Below are positions 7,434 to 17,786 of a stretch of DNA of 64,000 nucleotides, piece after piece. The notes under the pieces are model-generated. The model saw only the letters and a program-made list of their open reading frames with translations. It searched no databases and was not told where the DNA came from. Origin of the DNA: Pseudomonadota bacterium (lineage in GTDB: Bacteria > Pseudomonadota > Alphaproteobacteria > UBA2136 > UBA6156); contig WGMN01000011.1 in NCBI GenBank assembly GCA_016125035.1, positions 17,721 to 81,720 of the forward strand, written 5' to 3'. Positions within the stretch are counted from its first letter, which is position 1; each line of letters opens with the position of its first letter. The position numbers and the translations under genes are program-made.

Positions 7434-8404
7434 GACAACGGCTCGTCTGGCTCATACTCTTCATCCTGGCGGCGGGGCAGGCGCACGCGGTGTGCCTCAA
7501 CCTCAGCATCATCAATATCACCGGCGGGCAGGTGTTCACCGGCTCTGGCGGCGGCTACCAACCATATGATACCTCCGAGTACCTCAAAACCGTCAGCTTC
7601 GATGTCCAGGCCCAGGTCAGCATTGCCGCCTGCCCGTATTTTGTGGTGCTTCGCACGGGGCAATCAGGCAGCGCCTCGGCCCGAGAGCTCTGGCGCGGAA
7701 GCAGCGCCAACAAACTCAACTACCAGGCTTATATCGACTCTACTAAAGCCAATATCCTGCGCGACTCCGCCACCGCCAACACCAGCACCGCCATCACCGG
7801 CAACTTCGCGGTGCTGGGCGGCACCCAAACCAACCACCACAGCTTTGTGTGGACTGTCCCGGCAGGGCAGGTGGCAGCCGCCAACGCCAGCCCTTATGCC
7901 GACAACGGCGTGGTGCTGGAAGTATGGGAAGGGGTGCTCGGCTTGCTGCCTGTGCTGCGTAACACCGCCACGCTTAATTTCTCCACCACGGTGCTTAGCA
8001 GTGTCGATGTCGCGGTGGTCGGCACTGGTAGCCCCTTTGCCATCGGCAGCACATCGCGCAACGTCAACTTCGGCACCGCCAGCAGCGGGGCCCAGCAAAA
8101 CTTCGATCTCTCCATCCGCAGCAATGACGGCTACCAAATTTCCATGCAGTCGGCCAACGGGCAAAAGCTCAAGCACAGCATCAGTTCGGTCTCCACCACC
8201 ATCCCCTACACCATCACCGTCAGCGGCACGTCGCAAAACCTTTCCTCCGGCGGGGCGGTCACCGTGGCCACCAGCGCCAGCGGCGCCACCACGCCGGCCA
8301 TCGGCACTAATATTCCTGTGCGCGTCACCTTGGGCACTCTTAGCGGCGCGGAAACGTCGGGTAATTATAACGATACCCTCAGCCTCTCCATCACCGCCCA
8401 CTAA
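7430..8404 (+). CDS. Two-domain spore coat U pilus tip protein or adhesin
   Basis: This secreted protein has 324 residues, with a signal peptide ending at GQAHA. An N-terminal domain (about 20-180) is distinct from the shaft subunit. The C-terminal domain (about 195-324) has the SCPU pilin pattern (VNFGTASSG, SGNYNDTLSLSITAH). Ser and Thr are abundant. As the last gene of the operon and translationally coupled to the usher, it is the probable tip subunit. Receptor and ligand are unknown. A regular pilin role is the alternative, but the extra domain argues for a tip. Confidence 0.78.
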   Translation: MRQRLVWLILFILAAGQAHAVCLNLSIINITGGQVFTGSGGGYQPYDTSEYLKTVSFDVQAQVSIAACPYFVVLRTGQSGSASARELWRGSSANKLNYQAYIDSTKANILRDSATANTSTAITGNFAVLGGTQTNHHSFVWTVPAGQVAAANASPYADNGVVLEVWEGVLGLLPVLRNTATLNFSTTVLSSVDVAVVGTGSPFAIGSTSRNVNFGTASSGAQQNFDLSIRSNDGYQISMQSANGQKLKHSISSVSTTIPYTITVSGTSQNLSSGGAVTVATSASGATTPAIGTNIPVRVTLGTLSGAETSGNYNDTLSLSITAH

Positions 8405-8479
8405 GGCCAGTGCCGATGATGAACAAATCTCGCAATTTCTTGCCTCCGCCGCTGTTCCCCTGTATTTGCAAGAGTAAGT

Positions 8480-8555
8480 GGGCGAGTAGCTCAGCGGTTA
8501 GAGCAGGGCACTCATAATGCCTTGGTCGCTGGTTCGATCCCAGCCTCGCCCACCA
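8480..8555 (+). tRNA. tRNA-Ile2 (anticodon CAT), lysidine type
   Basis: The cloverleaf is complete: acceptor GGGCGAG/CTCGCCC, anticodon stem GGGCA/TGCCT with loop CTCATAA (anticodon CAT at 8513-8515), T-arm GCTGG-TTCGATC-CCAGC, encoded CCA at 8553-8555. The variable loop and T-arm context (TTGGTCGCTGG) is that of tRNA-Ile read through lysidine; elongator tRNA-Met is the alternative. The dprA stop codon begins at the very next base on the other strand. Confidence 0.88.
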
Positions 8556-9677
8556 CTACCCCCGCCGCCAGCGCCCATCTGCCTCACGCGCGGCATGGCC
8601 GTCCAACTCCAGCTCACCCAAGATCGCTCCCACCGCAGCGCCGTCCAGCCCCGTCTGCCGCACCAGTTCGTCAAACCCCACCGGCACATTGCCCAGCAAT
8701 GCAAAAACAATTTTCTTTGCGTCCTGTTCGGGCGCGTCCATGCTCTCTGCCATCTCTTCGGGCAGAGCCACTTCGTCCAGGTCAAACAGGTTTTCCTGCT
8801 GCACGGCACGCTTCACATAGGGGGCAGGGGTGGCGGGCATTTGGTTGATGATATCTCTCGCGGTCTCCACCAGCGCCGCACCGTTCTTCAACAGCCAGTT
8901 GGGCCCGCCGCTGCGCAATTCTCCCGGGCTGCCGGGCACGGCCCACACCTCGCGGCCGTAGTTCAGCGCGCACTCTGCGGTAATCAGGCTGCCGGAATGC
9001 CTACCCGCCTCGCTCACCACCACGCCCACCGCCAACCCGGCAATGATGCGGTTGCGCCGGGGGAAAAGCTGCGCGGTCGGCGCCATGCCAAAAGCCTGCT
9101 CACTCACCACACAGCCGTTCTTGATGATCTTCTCGCGCAGCGCGGCGTTTTCGGGGGGGTAGATGTGGTTCACTCCGCCAGCCACTACTGCCACGGTCTT
9201 GCCGCCGCCGTTAAGCGCACCTTCATGCGCCACGGTGTCAATGCCGCGCGCCAGGCCGCTGGTCACCACCACGCCTGCATGCGCCAGGTCTTCTGCCAGC
9301 GTGCGGCTCCATGCCAGGCCGGCGGCACTGGCGCTGCGGTTACCCACCATTGCCACCTGGCGCTCTTTTAATAAGGTGGCATCTCCCAACCCGCTCAATA
9401 CCAGCGGCGCGTCAGGAAGCTCTGCCAACTGCGCGGGGTAATCCTCTTCCCCCCACAACAGCATCCATCCTCCCGCAGCGTGCAGCAGCTCAAGCTCTTT
9501 CTTCAGCAACGCTTCGTCGCATAAAGGGGTTTTGCCAAAGGGGGTGTTTTCCCATGCCGCCACAATTTGCAGCGCGCTGCCGTGGCGTATAAGCAGTTTG
9601 CGGTAGCCCACGGGGCCCACGCCGGTGGTGCGCGCCAGGCGCAGGTGTGCCATCCGTTGGGCATTCATTGTTTGCAT
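8556..9677 (-). CDS. dprA: DNA processing protein DprA
   Basis: DprA loads RecA on incoming single-stranded DNA during natural transformation. The 373-residue protein shows the expected order. An N-terminal helical SAM-like region comes first, then the Rossmann domain with VAMVGNRSAS, SGLARGIDTVAHEGAL, IYPPEN, FPRRNRIIAGL, SGSLITAECALNYGREVWAVPG. A C-terminal winged-helix domain (about 315-370) ends in GRWRRG. The family's usual GSR is GNR here. Transcription is convergent on the tRNA-Ile2, whose CCA abuts the stop. It indicates at least partial competence machinery, although other com genes are not in the window. Confidence 0.92.
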   Translation of the reverse strand: MQTMNAQRMAHLRLARTTGVGPVGYRKLLIRHGSALQIVAAWENTPFGKTPLCDEALLKKELELLHAAGGWMLLWGEEDYPAQLAELPDAPLVLSGLGDATLLKERQVAMVGNRSASAAGLAWSRTLAEDLAHAGVVVTSGLARGIDTVAHEGALNGGGKTVAVVAGGVNHIYPPENAALREKIIKNGCVVSEQAFGMAPTAQLFPRRNRIIAGLAVGVVVSEAGRHSGSLITAECALNYGREVWAVPGSPGELRSGGPNWLLKNGAALVETARDIINQMPATPAPYVKRAVQQENLFDLDEVALPEEMAESMDAPEQDAKKIVFALLGNVPVGFDELVRQTGLDGAAVGAILGELELDGHAAREADGRWRRG

Positions 9678-9993
9678 CCGCGCACCTCCAAACCCGCATG
9701 TTCCTGCGCGTTATAACACACCACGCGCACGCACGGCATGCATAAAATCCCCTTAACAAAAGCATCCACGCGCGCAAACATGCTTTCCAATCTGGCAGTT
9801 CGCATGCGCTCTTTGCAATGCCAAAAACCGCGCTTTTGCAAAGGAAATCCACACTTTGCACCACCCAAAAAATCGTAAAAATGTCACACCCACTCCTTAC
9901 CAATGCGTGCGTTTTCATCATGCACTCTTCACCAAAGCGCCCACGCGTGTAACATCACTTACAACAACACACGCTCAAGGAGTCGTCTAACGC
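9678..9993. other. Intergenic region between dprA and parA
   Basis: This is a 316-bp divergent promoter region. It contains several GCATGC or CGCGC-rich patches (for example around 9705-9755 and 9775-9830) and AT-rich runs near 9860-9890. An AAGGAG ribosome site lies at 9977-9982 before parA. I see no convincing gene, tRNA or clear parS-like 16-bp palindrome. Confidence 0.5.
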
Positions 9994-10917
9994 ATGTCCG
10001 CTTATGTCATCACCATCGCCCAGCAAAAAGGCGGCGTCGGCAAGTCCACGCTGGCCGCTCACCTGGCAGTGGCGTTTGCGCAAGCGGGTTACTCCACCAT
10101 GCTGTTCGATACCGACCCCCAAGGCACCTGCACGCACTGGCACGCCCAGCGCAAAAAGGATGACATCGGCCTCATCGCCACTTCCGGCTGGAGGCTGACG
10201 CGCGACCTCTCCATGGCGCGCGAAGCCAACGACATCATTATCATCGATACCCCTCCGCACGCCGAGATGGATATTAAAGTCTCCGTCCGTGCCGCCGATA
10301 TGGTCATCGTCCCCATCCAACCCTCCCCGGCCGACGTCTGGGCGGTGAAGGAAACCTTCAACACCATCAGCGGCGAGTCCCGCAACTGCATGGTGGTGAT
10401 GAACCGCGTGGTTCACCGCGCCAACATCACGGCTGAAGTTCGTCAAAAGTTGCAAATGCTCGATATTCCGGTGGCCGAGGTAGAACTCGGCAACCGCGTC
10501 CTGTTTGCCGCCAGCATGGAAAGTGGTCTCACCGTGCTGGACGGTTTTGCCAATCCTGCACAGGTTGAGATTACCAACCTCGTTCGCAGTATTGCCGCAA
10601 AAATCGGCCTCGCCTTCCGCGGCCGGTCCAGCGCTGGTGCATCAAAGAGTGATGCCGGCGAGGTGAGCACCTCCTCCTCCAACCAAACAGGGACTACAGA
10701 CATGGTAGTTAAGAAGAAAAAGGCCGTTGCCAAGAAGCCGGCGGCCAAGAAGAAGGTTGCCGCCAAAAAGCCGGCCGCCAAAAAGACCGTGAAGAAGAAG
10801 GCCGCCCCCAAAAAGGCTGCCCCGAAAAAGGCCAAAAAGAAGGCCAAACCTAGCAAGGCCCAGCTCGTCATCGTCGAAGATACAGGCCAGGGCCTTAAGC
10901 AAGAGAAGGCTGCCTAG
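9994..10917 (+). CDS. ParA-family ATPase with histone H1-like lysine/alanine tail
   Basis: Residues 1-215 form a ParA/MinD-type ATPase: deviant Walker A QQKGGVGKST (10-19), FDTDPQG (39-45) and the IIIDTPPH switch. After a Ser/Thr-rich linker (about 215-236) comes a tail of about 55 residues made of KKxxAKKPAAKK-type repeats, like histone H1 or bacterial H1-like proteins, ending in an acidic cap. The ATPase is of the short orphan-ParA kind and has no adjacent ParB. The tail should bind DNA non-specifically and may anchor the protein to the nucleoid. An ATG at 10702 (residue 237), preceded by GGGA at about nine bases, could also start a separate 71-residue H1-like protein. A strong terminator follows. 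Confidence 0.85.
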   Translation: MSAYVITIAQQKGGVGKSTLAAHLAVAFAQAGYSTMLFDTDPQGTCTHWHAQRKKDDIGLIATSGWRLTRDLSMAREANDIIIIDTPPHAEMDIKVSVRAADMVIVPIQPSPADVWAVKETFNTISGESRNCMVVMNRVVHRANITAEVRQKLQMLDIPVAEVELGNRVLFAASMESGLTVLDGFANPAQVEITNLVRSIAAKIGLAFRGRSSAGASKSDAGEVSTSSSNQTGTTDMVVKKKKAVAKKPAAKKKVAAKKPAAKKTVKKKAAPKKAAPKKAKKKAKPSKAQLVIVEDTGQGLKQEKAA

Positions 10918-10949
10918 CCGCGCAAGCGCCCAGGTACATTCTCTTACAC

Positions 10950-10985
10950 CCGCCCTCCCTTTAAGGGGGCGGTTTTGTTTTTTTT
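10950..10985 (+). terminator. Rho-independent terminator of parA
   Basis: A GC-rich hairpin (CCGCCCTCC / GGGGGCGG around CTTTAA) is followed by a T-rich run to 10985. Confidence 0.9.
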
Positions 10986-11055
10986 CATCACCTAAGGCTG
11001 GTTCTCTGCGGCACTTTTTGTTGCGGTATGCACATAAACCCCCTAATCTTCGGCC

Positions 11056-11835
11056 ATGAAATCATACGTGCAAAGGTATCTGGTGCCGCTCACAGCGGCG
11101 GTTTTGGTGGGGGCGGCCCTGGTGCTTGCGGCCTCTCCGCTGGTGGGCATCGCGGTTACTCTTATCGGGGTTTTGGGCCTGGCCTACCTTACCGCGCAGT
11201 CCGACGCTGCGTTCATCAACCAGATGCGCCAATCGGCAGAAAAGATCGAAAGCGGCATCCTGCCCGAGCCCCTGGCCACCAAACGGGTGGATGAGCTCGG
11301 CACTCTTGCCGCCGCCATCAACCGCCTGGGCCGGCATGACAAAGCCACCCAGCAAGCCAACTCCGATCCTCTCACCGGCCTGGCCAACCGCCGCGGTGTG
11401 CTGCAAAAGCTCGATAACGCCTTCAAGCGCAACCAGCCGCTCACCCTGTTCTACCTCGACCTCGATAAATTCAAACCGGTGAATGACCAATACGGGCACG
11501 AAGCCGGCGACGCGGTGCTGAAGAAGGTGGCCGAACTGTTCACCGCCTGCGTGCGCGAGAACGACACCGTCGCCCGCCTGGGCGGCGATGAATTCCTCAT
11601 CGTCTTCTACGGCCTCACCGACCGCACTCTTATCGAGGAACGCGCCAAAAAGATCCTCGAGGTCATCAACGAACCCATCTGGGTGAACGATGTCCGCGTT
11701 AAACTCGGCTGCTCCATCGGCATCACCGTCGCCCCGGCAGATGGCGCCTCGGTGGAGGCGCTGATGCAGGCGGCGGACGAAACCATGTACGCGGTCAAAA
11801 AAGCCGGCCGCAACGCCTACAAATTCTACTCATAA
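11056..11835 (+). CDS. Membrane-anchored diguanylate cyclase (GGDEF)
   Basis: The protein has 259 residues. Two hydrophobic segments near the N-terminus (about 10-50) are followed by a short HAMP-like linker and a GGDEF domain (about 98-255). The active-site motif is intact (RLGGDEF, near residue 179). An inhibitory I-site RxxD (REND) lies five residues before it, so feedback inhibition by cyclic di-GMP is expected. The family makes cyclic di-GMP from two GTP. No EAL domain is present. The output pathway is not evident; pilus genes elsewhere in the window are possible targets. Only three bases separate it from ccsA, so the two may be co-transcribed. Confidence 0.92.
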   Translation: MKSYVQRYLVPLTAAVLVGAALVLAASPLVGIAVTLIGVLGLAYLTAQSDAAFINQMRQSAEKIESGILPEPLATKRVDELGTLAAAINRLGRHDKATQQANSDPLTGLANRRGVLQKLDNAFKRNQPLTLFYLDLDKFKPVNDQYGHEAGDAVLKKVAELFTACVRENDTVARLGGDEFLIVFYGLTDRTLIEERAKKILEVINEPIWVNDVRVKLGCSIGITVAPADGASVEALMQAADETMYAVKKAGRNAYKFYS

Positions 11836-11838
11836 GCC

Positions 11839-12843
11839 GTGGCCAAACGCCTTGCAAAGCAGCCCGCGCCGCGCGGGCGAACAACCTCCCCAACCGCCCT
11901 TTGGTGCTACACGCTCGGCCTGGTCGCGGCGCTCTCCATCTCCGCCGCACTTCTCATGGCCGTGGCCGAGCCTCCGCTCTCGCCGCAAACACCGCCCTGG
12001 CTGCTGCTGTCTTCGCACGCGGTGCTGCCGTTGCTGGCCATGTTTGCCGCCGCCATGTCTTTTTCGTGGGCGTCGCTGCGCCGCCCAAGCCTGGTGCCGC
12101 ACGCCTGGTACCTCACCTTGGGCGCCACCGGCCTGGCGGGCGGCATCCTCATTCTCATCCCTTATGAAATGACAAAGGTGCTGTCCGCACCGCACGTCGG
12201 CCTGTCCAACCTCTATCAGGTCAGCATCTTCACGCTGCTGGTCACCGGCACGCTGGCTTTGGGGTTTGATCGCACCGGCGCTCCCGGCAAGCTGCTGCCG
12301 TTCACCACGCCCATCCTCACCGCCGCCGCCGCCTTTGCCTTGTGGCTCACCCGCGTCGGCGCCGCCACGCCGTCCGAGCTTGTCCCCGCCCTGCAAAACG
12401 CCATCCTGCCATTGCACGTGGCGGCCAACTTCGTCGGCTACGGTTGCTTTGCCATCGCGGCGGCGGCGGCGGCGCTGCTCGTACGCGCCCGTGCAGATAA
12501 ACTTCACCGCCGCAGCAACCTGCCGCCGGTCGCCCAGCTCGAGGTGCTGGCCCACCGCGCGGTGTCACTGGGCTTTCCGGTGTTCTCCCTGGCCATCCTG
12601 CTCGGCTCGCTGTGGGCCTACCAGGCCTGGGGCGGCTACTGGAGCTGGGACCCTAAAGAGACTTGGGCCCTCATCGTCTGGCTCATCTACGCCGCCTACC
12701 TGCACGCGCGGCCCACTTGGCGCGGCCGCCCGGCCTTTCTGGCCTGGTGGCTGCTGGCGGGTTTTGGCGCCACGCTGTTTTGCTATATCGGCGTCAATAT
12801 GTTCTTGTCGGGGCTGCACAGTTACGGCACTCTAGCGCAATGA
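11839..12843 (+). CDS. ccsA: CcsA-type cytochrome c biogenesis (heme handling) protein
   Basis: This 334-residue multi-span membrane protein has the WWD-domain signature of heme-handling proteins (WGGYWSWDPKETW, around residue 275) and flanking conserved His. Eight or so hydrophobic segments fit CcsA/ResC of the system II pathway, which moves heme across the membrane for attachment to CXXCH apocytochromes. The partner ResB/Ccs1 is not in the window. Start is GTG three bases after the GGDEF gene; the end overlaps bamD by ATGA. Alphaproteobacteria normally use system I (Ccm), so this may be a stand-alone CcsA-like protein (ytfN/ypjD-type COG) rather than a full system II. Confidence 0.78.
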   Translation: MAKRLAKQPAPRGRTTSPTALWCYTLGLVAALSISAALLMAVAEPPLSPQTPPWLLLSSHAVLPLLAMFAAAMSFSWASLRRPSLVPHAWYLTLGATGLAGGILILIPYEMTKVLSAPHVGLSNLYQVSIFTLLVTGTLALGFDRTGAPGKLLPFTTPILTAAAAFALWLTRVGAATPSELVPALQNAILPLHVAANFVGYGCFAIAAAAAALLVRARADKLHRRSNLPPVAQLEVLAHRAVSLGFPVFSLAILLGSLWAYQAWGGYWSWDPKETWALIVWLIYAAYLHARPTWRGRPAFLAWWLLAGFGATLFCYIGVNMFLSGLHSYGTLAQ

Positions 12844-13664
12844 AATCCGGCGCCTCCAAAAACAAAATCGCCCTGGCTCTGCTCCCGCTGCTGCTTGCTG
12901 CCTGCGGTACAGCTAAGGAGGAGGGCGACCTCACCGGCACCGTCTCCAGCCTGTACAATGACGGTCTCACCCAGGTGCAAGGCAAAAAGTACGCCAAGGC
13001 CGTGCACACGTTCGACGAACTGGAGCGCCAGTATCCCTACTCCGGCTGGGCCACGCGCGGGCAGATCCTCTCGGCCTACGCGCAAATGCAAAACGGCGAC
13101 TATGAAGAATCCATCGTCACCATCGATCGCTTCATCAAAATGCACCCGGGCCACCCCAACCTCGACTACATGTACTACTTGAAGGGCCTCAACCACTTCG
13201 AGCGCCTTAAGGATGTCGCCCGCGACCAGGGCCAAACGCACGACGCCCTCGACGCCTTCCAGGAGGTGGTCAACCGCTTCCCCGATAGCATCTACGCGCG
13301 TGACTCCCGCCTTAAAATCACCCTGTGCATCGACCACCTTGCCGGTAAGGAAATGGTGGTGGGCCGCTATTATGAGGGGCAAAAGCAATACCTCTCCGCC
13401 ATCAACCGCTTCCGCGCAGTGGTCAAAGATTACCAAACCTCCACCCAAACGCCGGAAGCCCTCTACCGCATGACGGAATCCTACCTGGCCCTGGGGGTCA
13501 CCGACGAAGCCACCCGCGCCGCCGCCATCCTGGGCTACAACTACCCGGGCTCCGACTGGTACAAAAAAGCCTACCACCTGCTCACCCAGGCGCACCTGGC
13601 GCCTGCCGGCCAAGAGCAAAGCTGGGCCAAAAAACTTGCCAAAGGCTTCAAAGACCTGTTCTAG
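12840..13664 (+). CDS. bamD: Outer-membrane assembly lipoprotein BamD
   Basis: This lipoprotein has 274 residues. The signal peptide ends in the lipobox LLAAC (Cys about 19). Five TPR-like repeats follow, including the family pattern YNDGLTQVQGKKYAKAV then FDELERQYPYSGWA. BamD is the essential partner of BamA in beta-barrel insertion, facing the periplasm. The ATG overlaps the ccsA stop (ATGA), so the open frame extending upstream inside ccsA is not the start. A hairpin terminator follows 13 bp after the stop. Confidence 0.92.
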   Translation: MKSGASKNKIALALLPLLLAACGTAKEEGDLTGTVSSLYNDGLTQVQGKKYAKAVHTFDELERQYPYSGWATRGQILSAYAQMQNGDYEESIVTIDRFIKMHPGHPNLDYMYYLKGLNHFERLKDVARDQGQTHDALDAFQEVVNRFPDSIYARDSRLKITLCIDHLAGKEMVVGRYYEGQKQYLSAINRFRAVVKDYQTSTQTPEALYRMTESYLALGVTDEATRAAAILGYNYPGSDWYKKAYHLLTQAHLAPAGQEQSWAKKLAKGFKDLF

Positions 13665-13677
13665 AGAATCTCCAGAC

Positions 13678-13718
13678 AAAATCCGGCCACCCCTGAAGGA
13701 ATGGCCGGATTTTCTTTG
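13678..13718 (+). terminator. Terminator after bamD
   Basis: Perfect 12-bp arms AAAATCCGGCCA / TGGCCGGATTTT (13678-13689, 13702-13713) are followed by TCTTTG. The symmetric A/T ends allow it to work for the convergent gene as well. Confidence 0.88.
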
Positions 13719-13734
13719 TCGGAGCCTGTCTGGC

Positions 13735-14583
13735 TCAATGCAGCAGCCAGTAAGGTATCAGTTCTTCTGCATCGGGGCGTCCCTGTGCAAAAGCCTCGCA
13801 GGCAGGCTTGGCATCCTCGGCCAGCCCCTTGAGGTACTTTGGTATTTCCACATAGGCGGGGCTCTTTTCCAAAAGGGCCGCTGCCGCCTCCCGCGCCTTG
13901 CAAAGGGGCGCAAGCAGGGGCTTTTTGGCTTTTTTCAAGGCCTGGAACTCCTGTGTGTAGTCCAACACCACCCTCCGCAGGCCAACGGCCGCAAGGTTCA
14001 CTACTTTAGTGTCGGCGTTGCTTTCCAAAACAGCCAGCAGGTTTTTCTGGGCGTTGTCCAGGTCATGCAGGTTAATTTGGGTGGCTCCAAGCCACGCTCG
14101 CCACGTCGGTTTAGCGTCCGCCAACTTGGTGAAGTAAGGCAACGCTTCCTGGTAGTGGCCTGCATTGTAGCTGGCCTTTCCCGCCCCTTCCAAGCCTCTG
14201 GTCCAGTTGGGGGCTACCTTCAGCGTGGCCGTAAAGTTGGCCTTCATCCGCTCCCAGTATATCTCGCGCGAGGGCGCCGACTTAAACGCCTCTTTCTGCT
14301 TGGCCGTCGCCTCCGGGGCGTCGTCATTGCCGTCCAGGATGTAGCTGTATCCGATGAACAGGCCAACCTCCCACTCCGCATAGCGGGAAGGAATCTTGTC
14401 CAGCAGCCTGCTTATAACCAAAACCTTGCAGTTCTTACGCATTTCGGCACCCTGGCCGGGGTATTTCCCGTCCGGGCTGCAGGCATCGCCAAGGGTCTTG
14501 TTGGTGTTAGGAGAGGCCATGGCGGCAAAGGTGCCAAGGCCCAACAGCAGCGCCAAGGCGCAAACGGTCGCAAGTTTCCGCAT
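13735..14583 (-). CDS. Exported helical-repeat protein of unknown function
   Basis: The protein has 282 residues, with a clear signal peptide (hydrophobic 5-20, cleavage near AMA|SP). The mature part is helical, with two or three TPR-like segments around 125-200 (for example YQEALPYFTKLADAKPTWRAWLGATQINLHDLDNAQKN, cited only as a region). Four Cys at about 35, 52, 228 and 265 may form disulfides. It is convergent with bamD and shares its terminator. I do not recognise the family; a periplasmic scaffold or envelope role is the only reasonable guess. Confidence 0.7.
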   Translation of the reverse strand: MRKLATVCALALLLGLGTFAAMASPNTNKTLGDACSPDGKYPGQGAEMRKNCKVLVISRLLDKIPSRYAEWEVGLFIGYSYILDGNDDAPEATAKQKEAFKSAPSREIYWERMKANFTATLKVAPNWTRGLEGAGKASYNAGHYQEALPYFTKLADAKPTWRAWLGATQINLHDLDNAQKNLLAVLESNADTKVVNLAAVGLRRVVLDYTQEFQALKKAKKPLLAPLCKAREAAAALLEKSPAYVEIPKYLKGLAEDAKPACEAFAQGRPDAEELIPYWLLH

Positions 14584-14681
14584 GGAAGTCTCTCCACGTG
14601 TTCAAAAAGCGGTGAATGGGAATGTCTCTTGCCTCCTTCCTAGCCAAAGCCTTTGCCGTAGTCAACATGAAATATCAATAG

Positions 14682-16817
<2,136 letters not shown>

Positions 16818-16826
16818 AGCGCAAAA

Positions 16827-16858
16827 GCGGGGCGCCGGAATTTCTCCCGGCGCCCCGC
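16827..16858. terminator. Hairpin between convergent ligA and cdsA
   Basis: Perfect 12-bp arms GCGGGGCGCCGG / CCGGCGCCCCGC with an eight-base loop. No long T-run follows on either side. Confidence 0.7.
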
Positions 16859-16863
16859 CCTCG

Positions 16864-17541
16864 TCACGTCAGCAGTGCGTACAGCACCGCCATCACCGGC
16901 AGCACCGCAATGTGGCTGTCCAGCCGGTCGAACAACCCGCCGTGCCCCGGCAACAGCGTGCCAGAGTCCTTCACGCCCGCGCGGCGCTTCAGGTACGATT
17001 CAAACATATCGCCCGCCACGCCAACCGCCACAACCAGCCACACCGCCGGCAGCTTGGCGTACCATGCCAGTTGCGGCCATGGCACCAGCAAGGCCACCAC
17101 GCTGCACACCGCCATCGCGCCGATCAACCCTGCCCATGTCTTCTTGGGGCTGATGCTCGGCCACAGCTTCGGCCCGCCAACGGCGCGGCCGCAAAAGTAC
17201 GCCGCCACATCCGCCAGCACCGTCACGGCCACACCCGCCAGCACCCACTTCGGCGCAACAACCAGCAGGTAAACGGCAGAGAGGGAAGGCAGGCTGACAA
17301 GGTAAGTCCAGCCGCAGGCCATCCACATCTCCCCGTCGTCAACGGCGGTCTGCAGTTTGGGCCATTCCATCAACACGATGTAAACGCCGCCCCCGCAAAT
17401 GGCTGCCGTCCAAAGCGAAATACCCATTCCCTGGTGCAGCCCTTCCATGTGTTGCCCCAGCAGCGCCAGCACCGCCAGCGCAAGGCCAATGTAGCAAGCG
17501 GTCCGCACGCGGACCCACGTATCTCCCAATGCTGCCTGCAT
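16864..17541 (-). CDS. cdsA: Phosphatidate cytidylyltransferase CdsA
   Basis: This 225-residue integral membrane enzyme makes CDP-diacylglycerol from CTP and phosphatidate. The C-terminal signature is intact: a KRRAGVKDSGTLLPGHGG region (about 187-204) followed by DRLDS, with catalytic acidic residues. About six hydrophobic segments precede it. At 225 residues it is shorter than typical CdsA (around 270-285), so an N-terminal helix or two is reduced. In many genomes cdsA follows uppS/frr and precedes dxr; here it stands alone, with a dispersed repeat upstream. Confidence 0.9.
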   Translation of the reverse strand: MQAALGDTWVRVRTACYIGLALAVLALLGQHMEGLHQGMGISLWTAAICGGGVYIVLMEWPKLQTAVDDGEMWMACGWTYLVSLPSLSAVYLLVVAPKWVLAGVAVTVLADVAAYFCGRAVGGPKLWPSISPKKTWAGLIGAMAVCSVVALLVPWPQLAWYAKLPAVWLVVAVGVAGDMFESYLKRRAGVKDSGTLLPGHGGLFDRLDSHIAVLPVMAVLYALLT

Positions 17542-17660
17542 GGGGTGTATCGGGCCGTTTGGCAGCCCGCCTCCCTGTAAGAGAAAATGTACCGAAAGTG
17601 CCCATTTCTAGGCCCAAACCCCCACCAGCGCAAGCCCGCCAGATAAAAGCCGCACAGGTC

Positions 17661-17785
17661 TTATTCGCTGGGGCGAGGCGGTTTTTGGTTTTTTCGCAGA
17701 CGCGAGCACCGCAAGTGTACTTCTTCAGTACACGCGGAGCGCAGAGGCAAGAAAAGGCCAAAAAGCCACCGCCCCAGGAGAATAA
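17661..17785. repeat. Structured dispersed repeat, copy A
   Basis: This 125-bp element is a nested imperfect palindrome. The outer arms pair TTATTC..TGGGGCG..TTTTTGG with the complement at the other end, and an inner stem GTGTACT-TCTTC-AGTACAC is central. Copy B at 50605-50726 aligns over the whole length with few indels; shared blocks include TTTTTGG, TTTTCGCAG, CGAGCACCGCA and AAAAGRCCAAAAAGC. It lies upstream of cdsA and contains no plausible gene. It could be a transposon-derived REP/MITE-like element or a conserved RNA hairpin. Confidence 0.75.
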
Positions 17786-17786
17786 G

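Noticed and set aside
8480..8555. Elongator tRNA-Met reading of the CAT anticodon
   Set aside because: Variable loop and T-arm fit tRNA-Ile2 better; not fully excluded without a tRNA model.
9678..9993. parS or replication origin next to parA
   Set aside because: No clear 16-bp parS palindrome or DnaA-box cluster could be seen, and parB is absent.
12663..12839. Upstream extension of bamD inside ccsA
   Set aside because: The lipoprotein signal starts at 12840 and the ATGA coupling to ccsA is typical.
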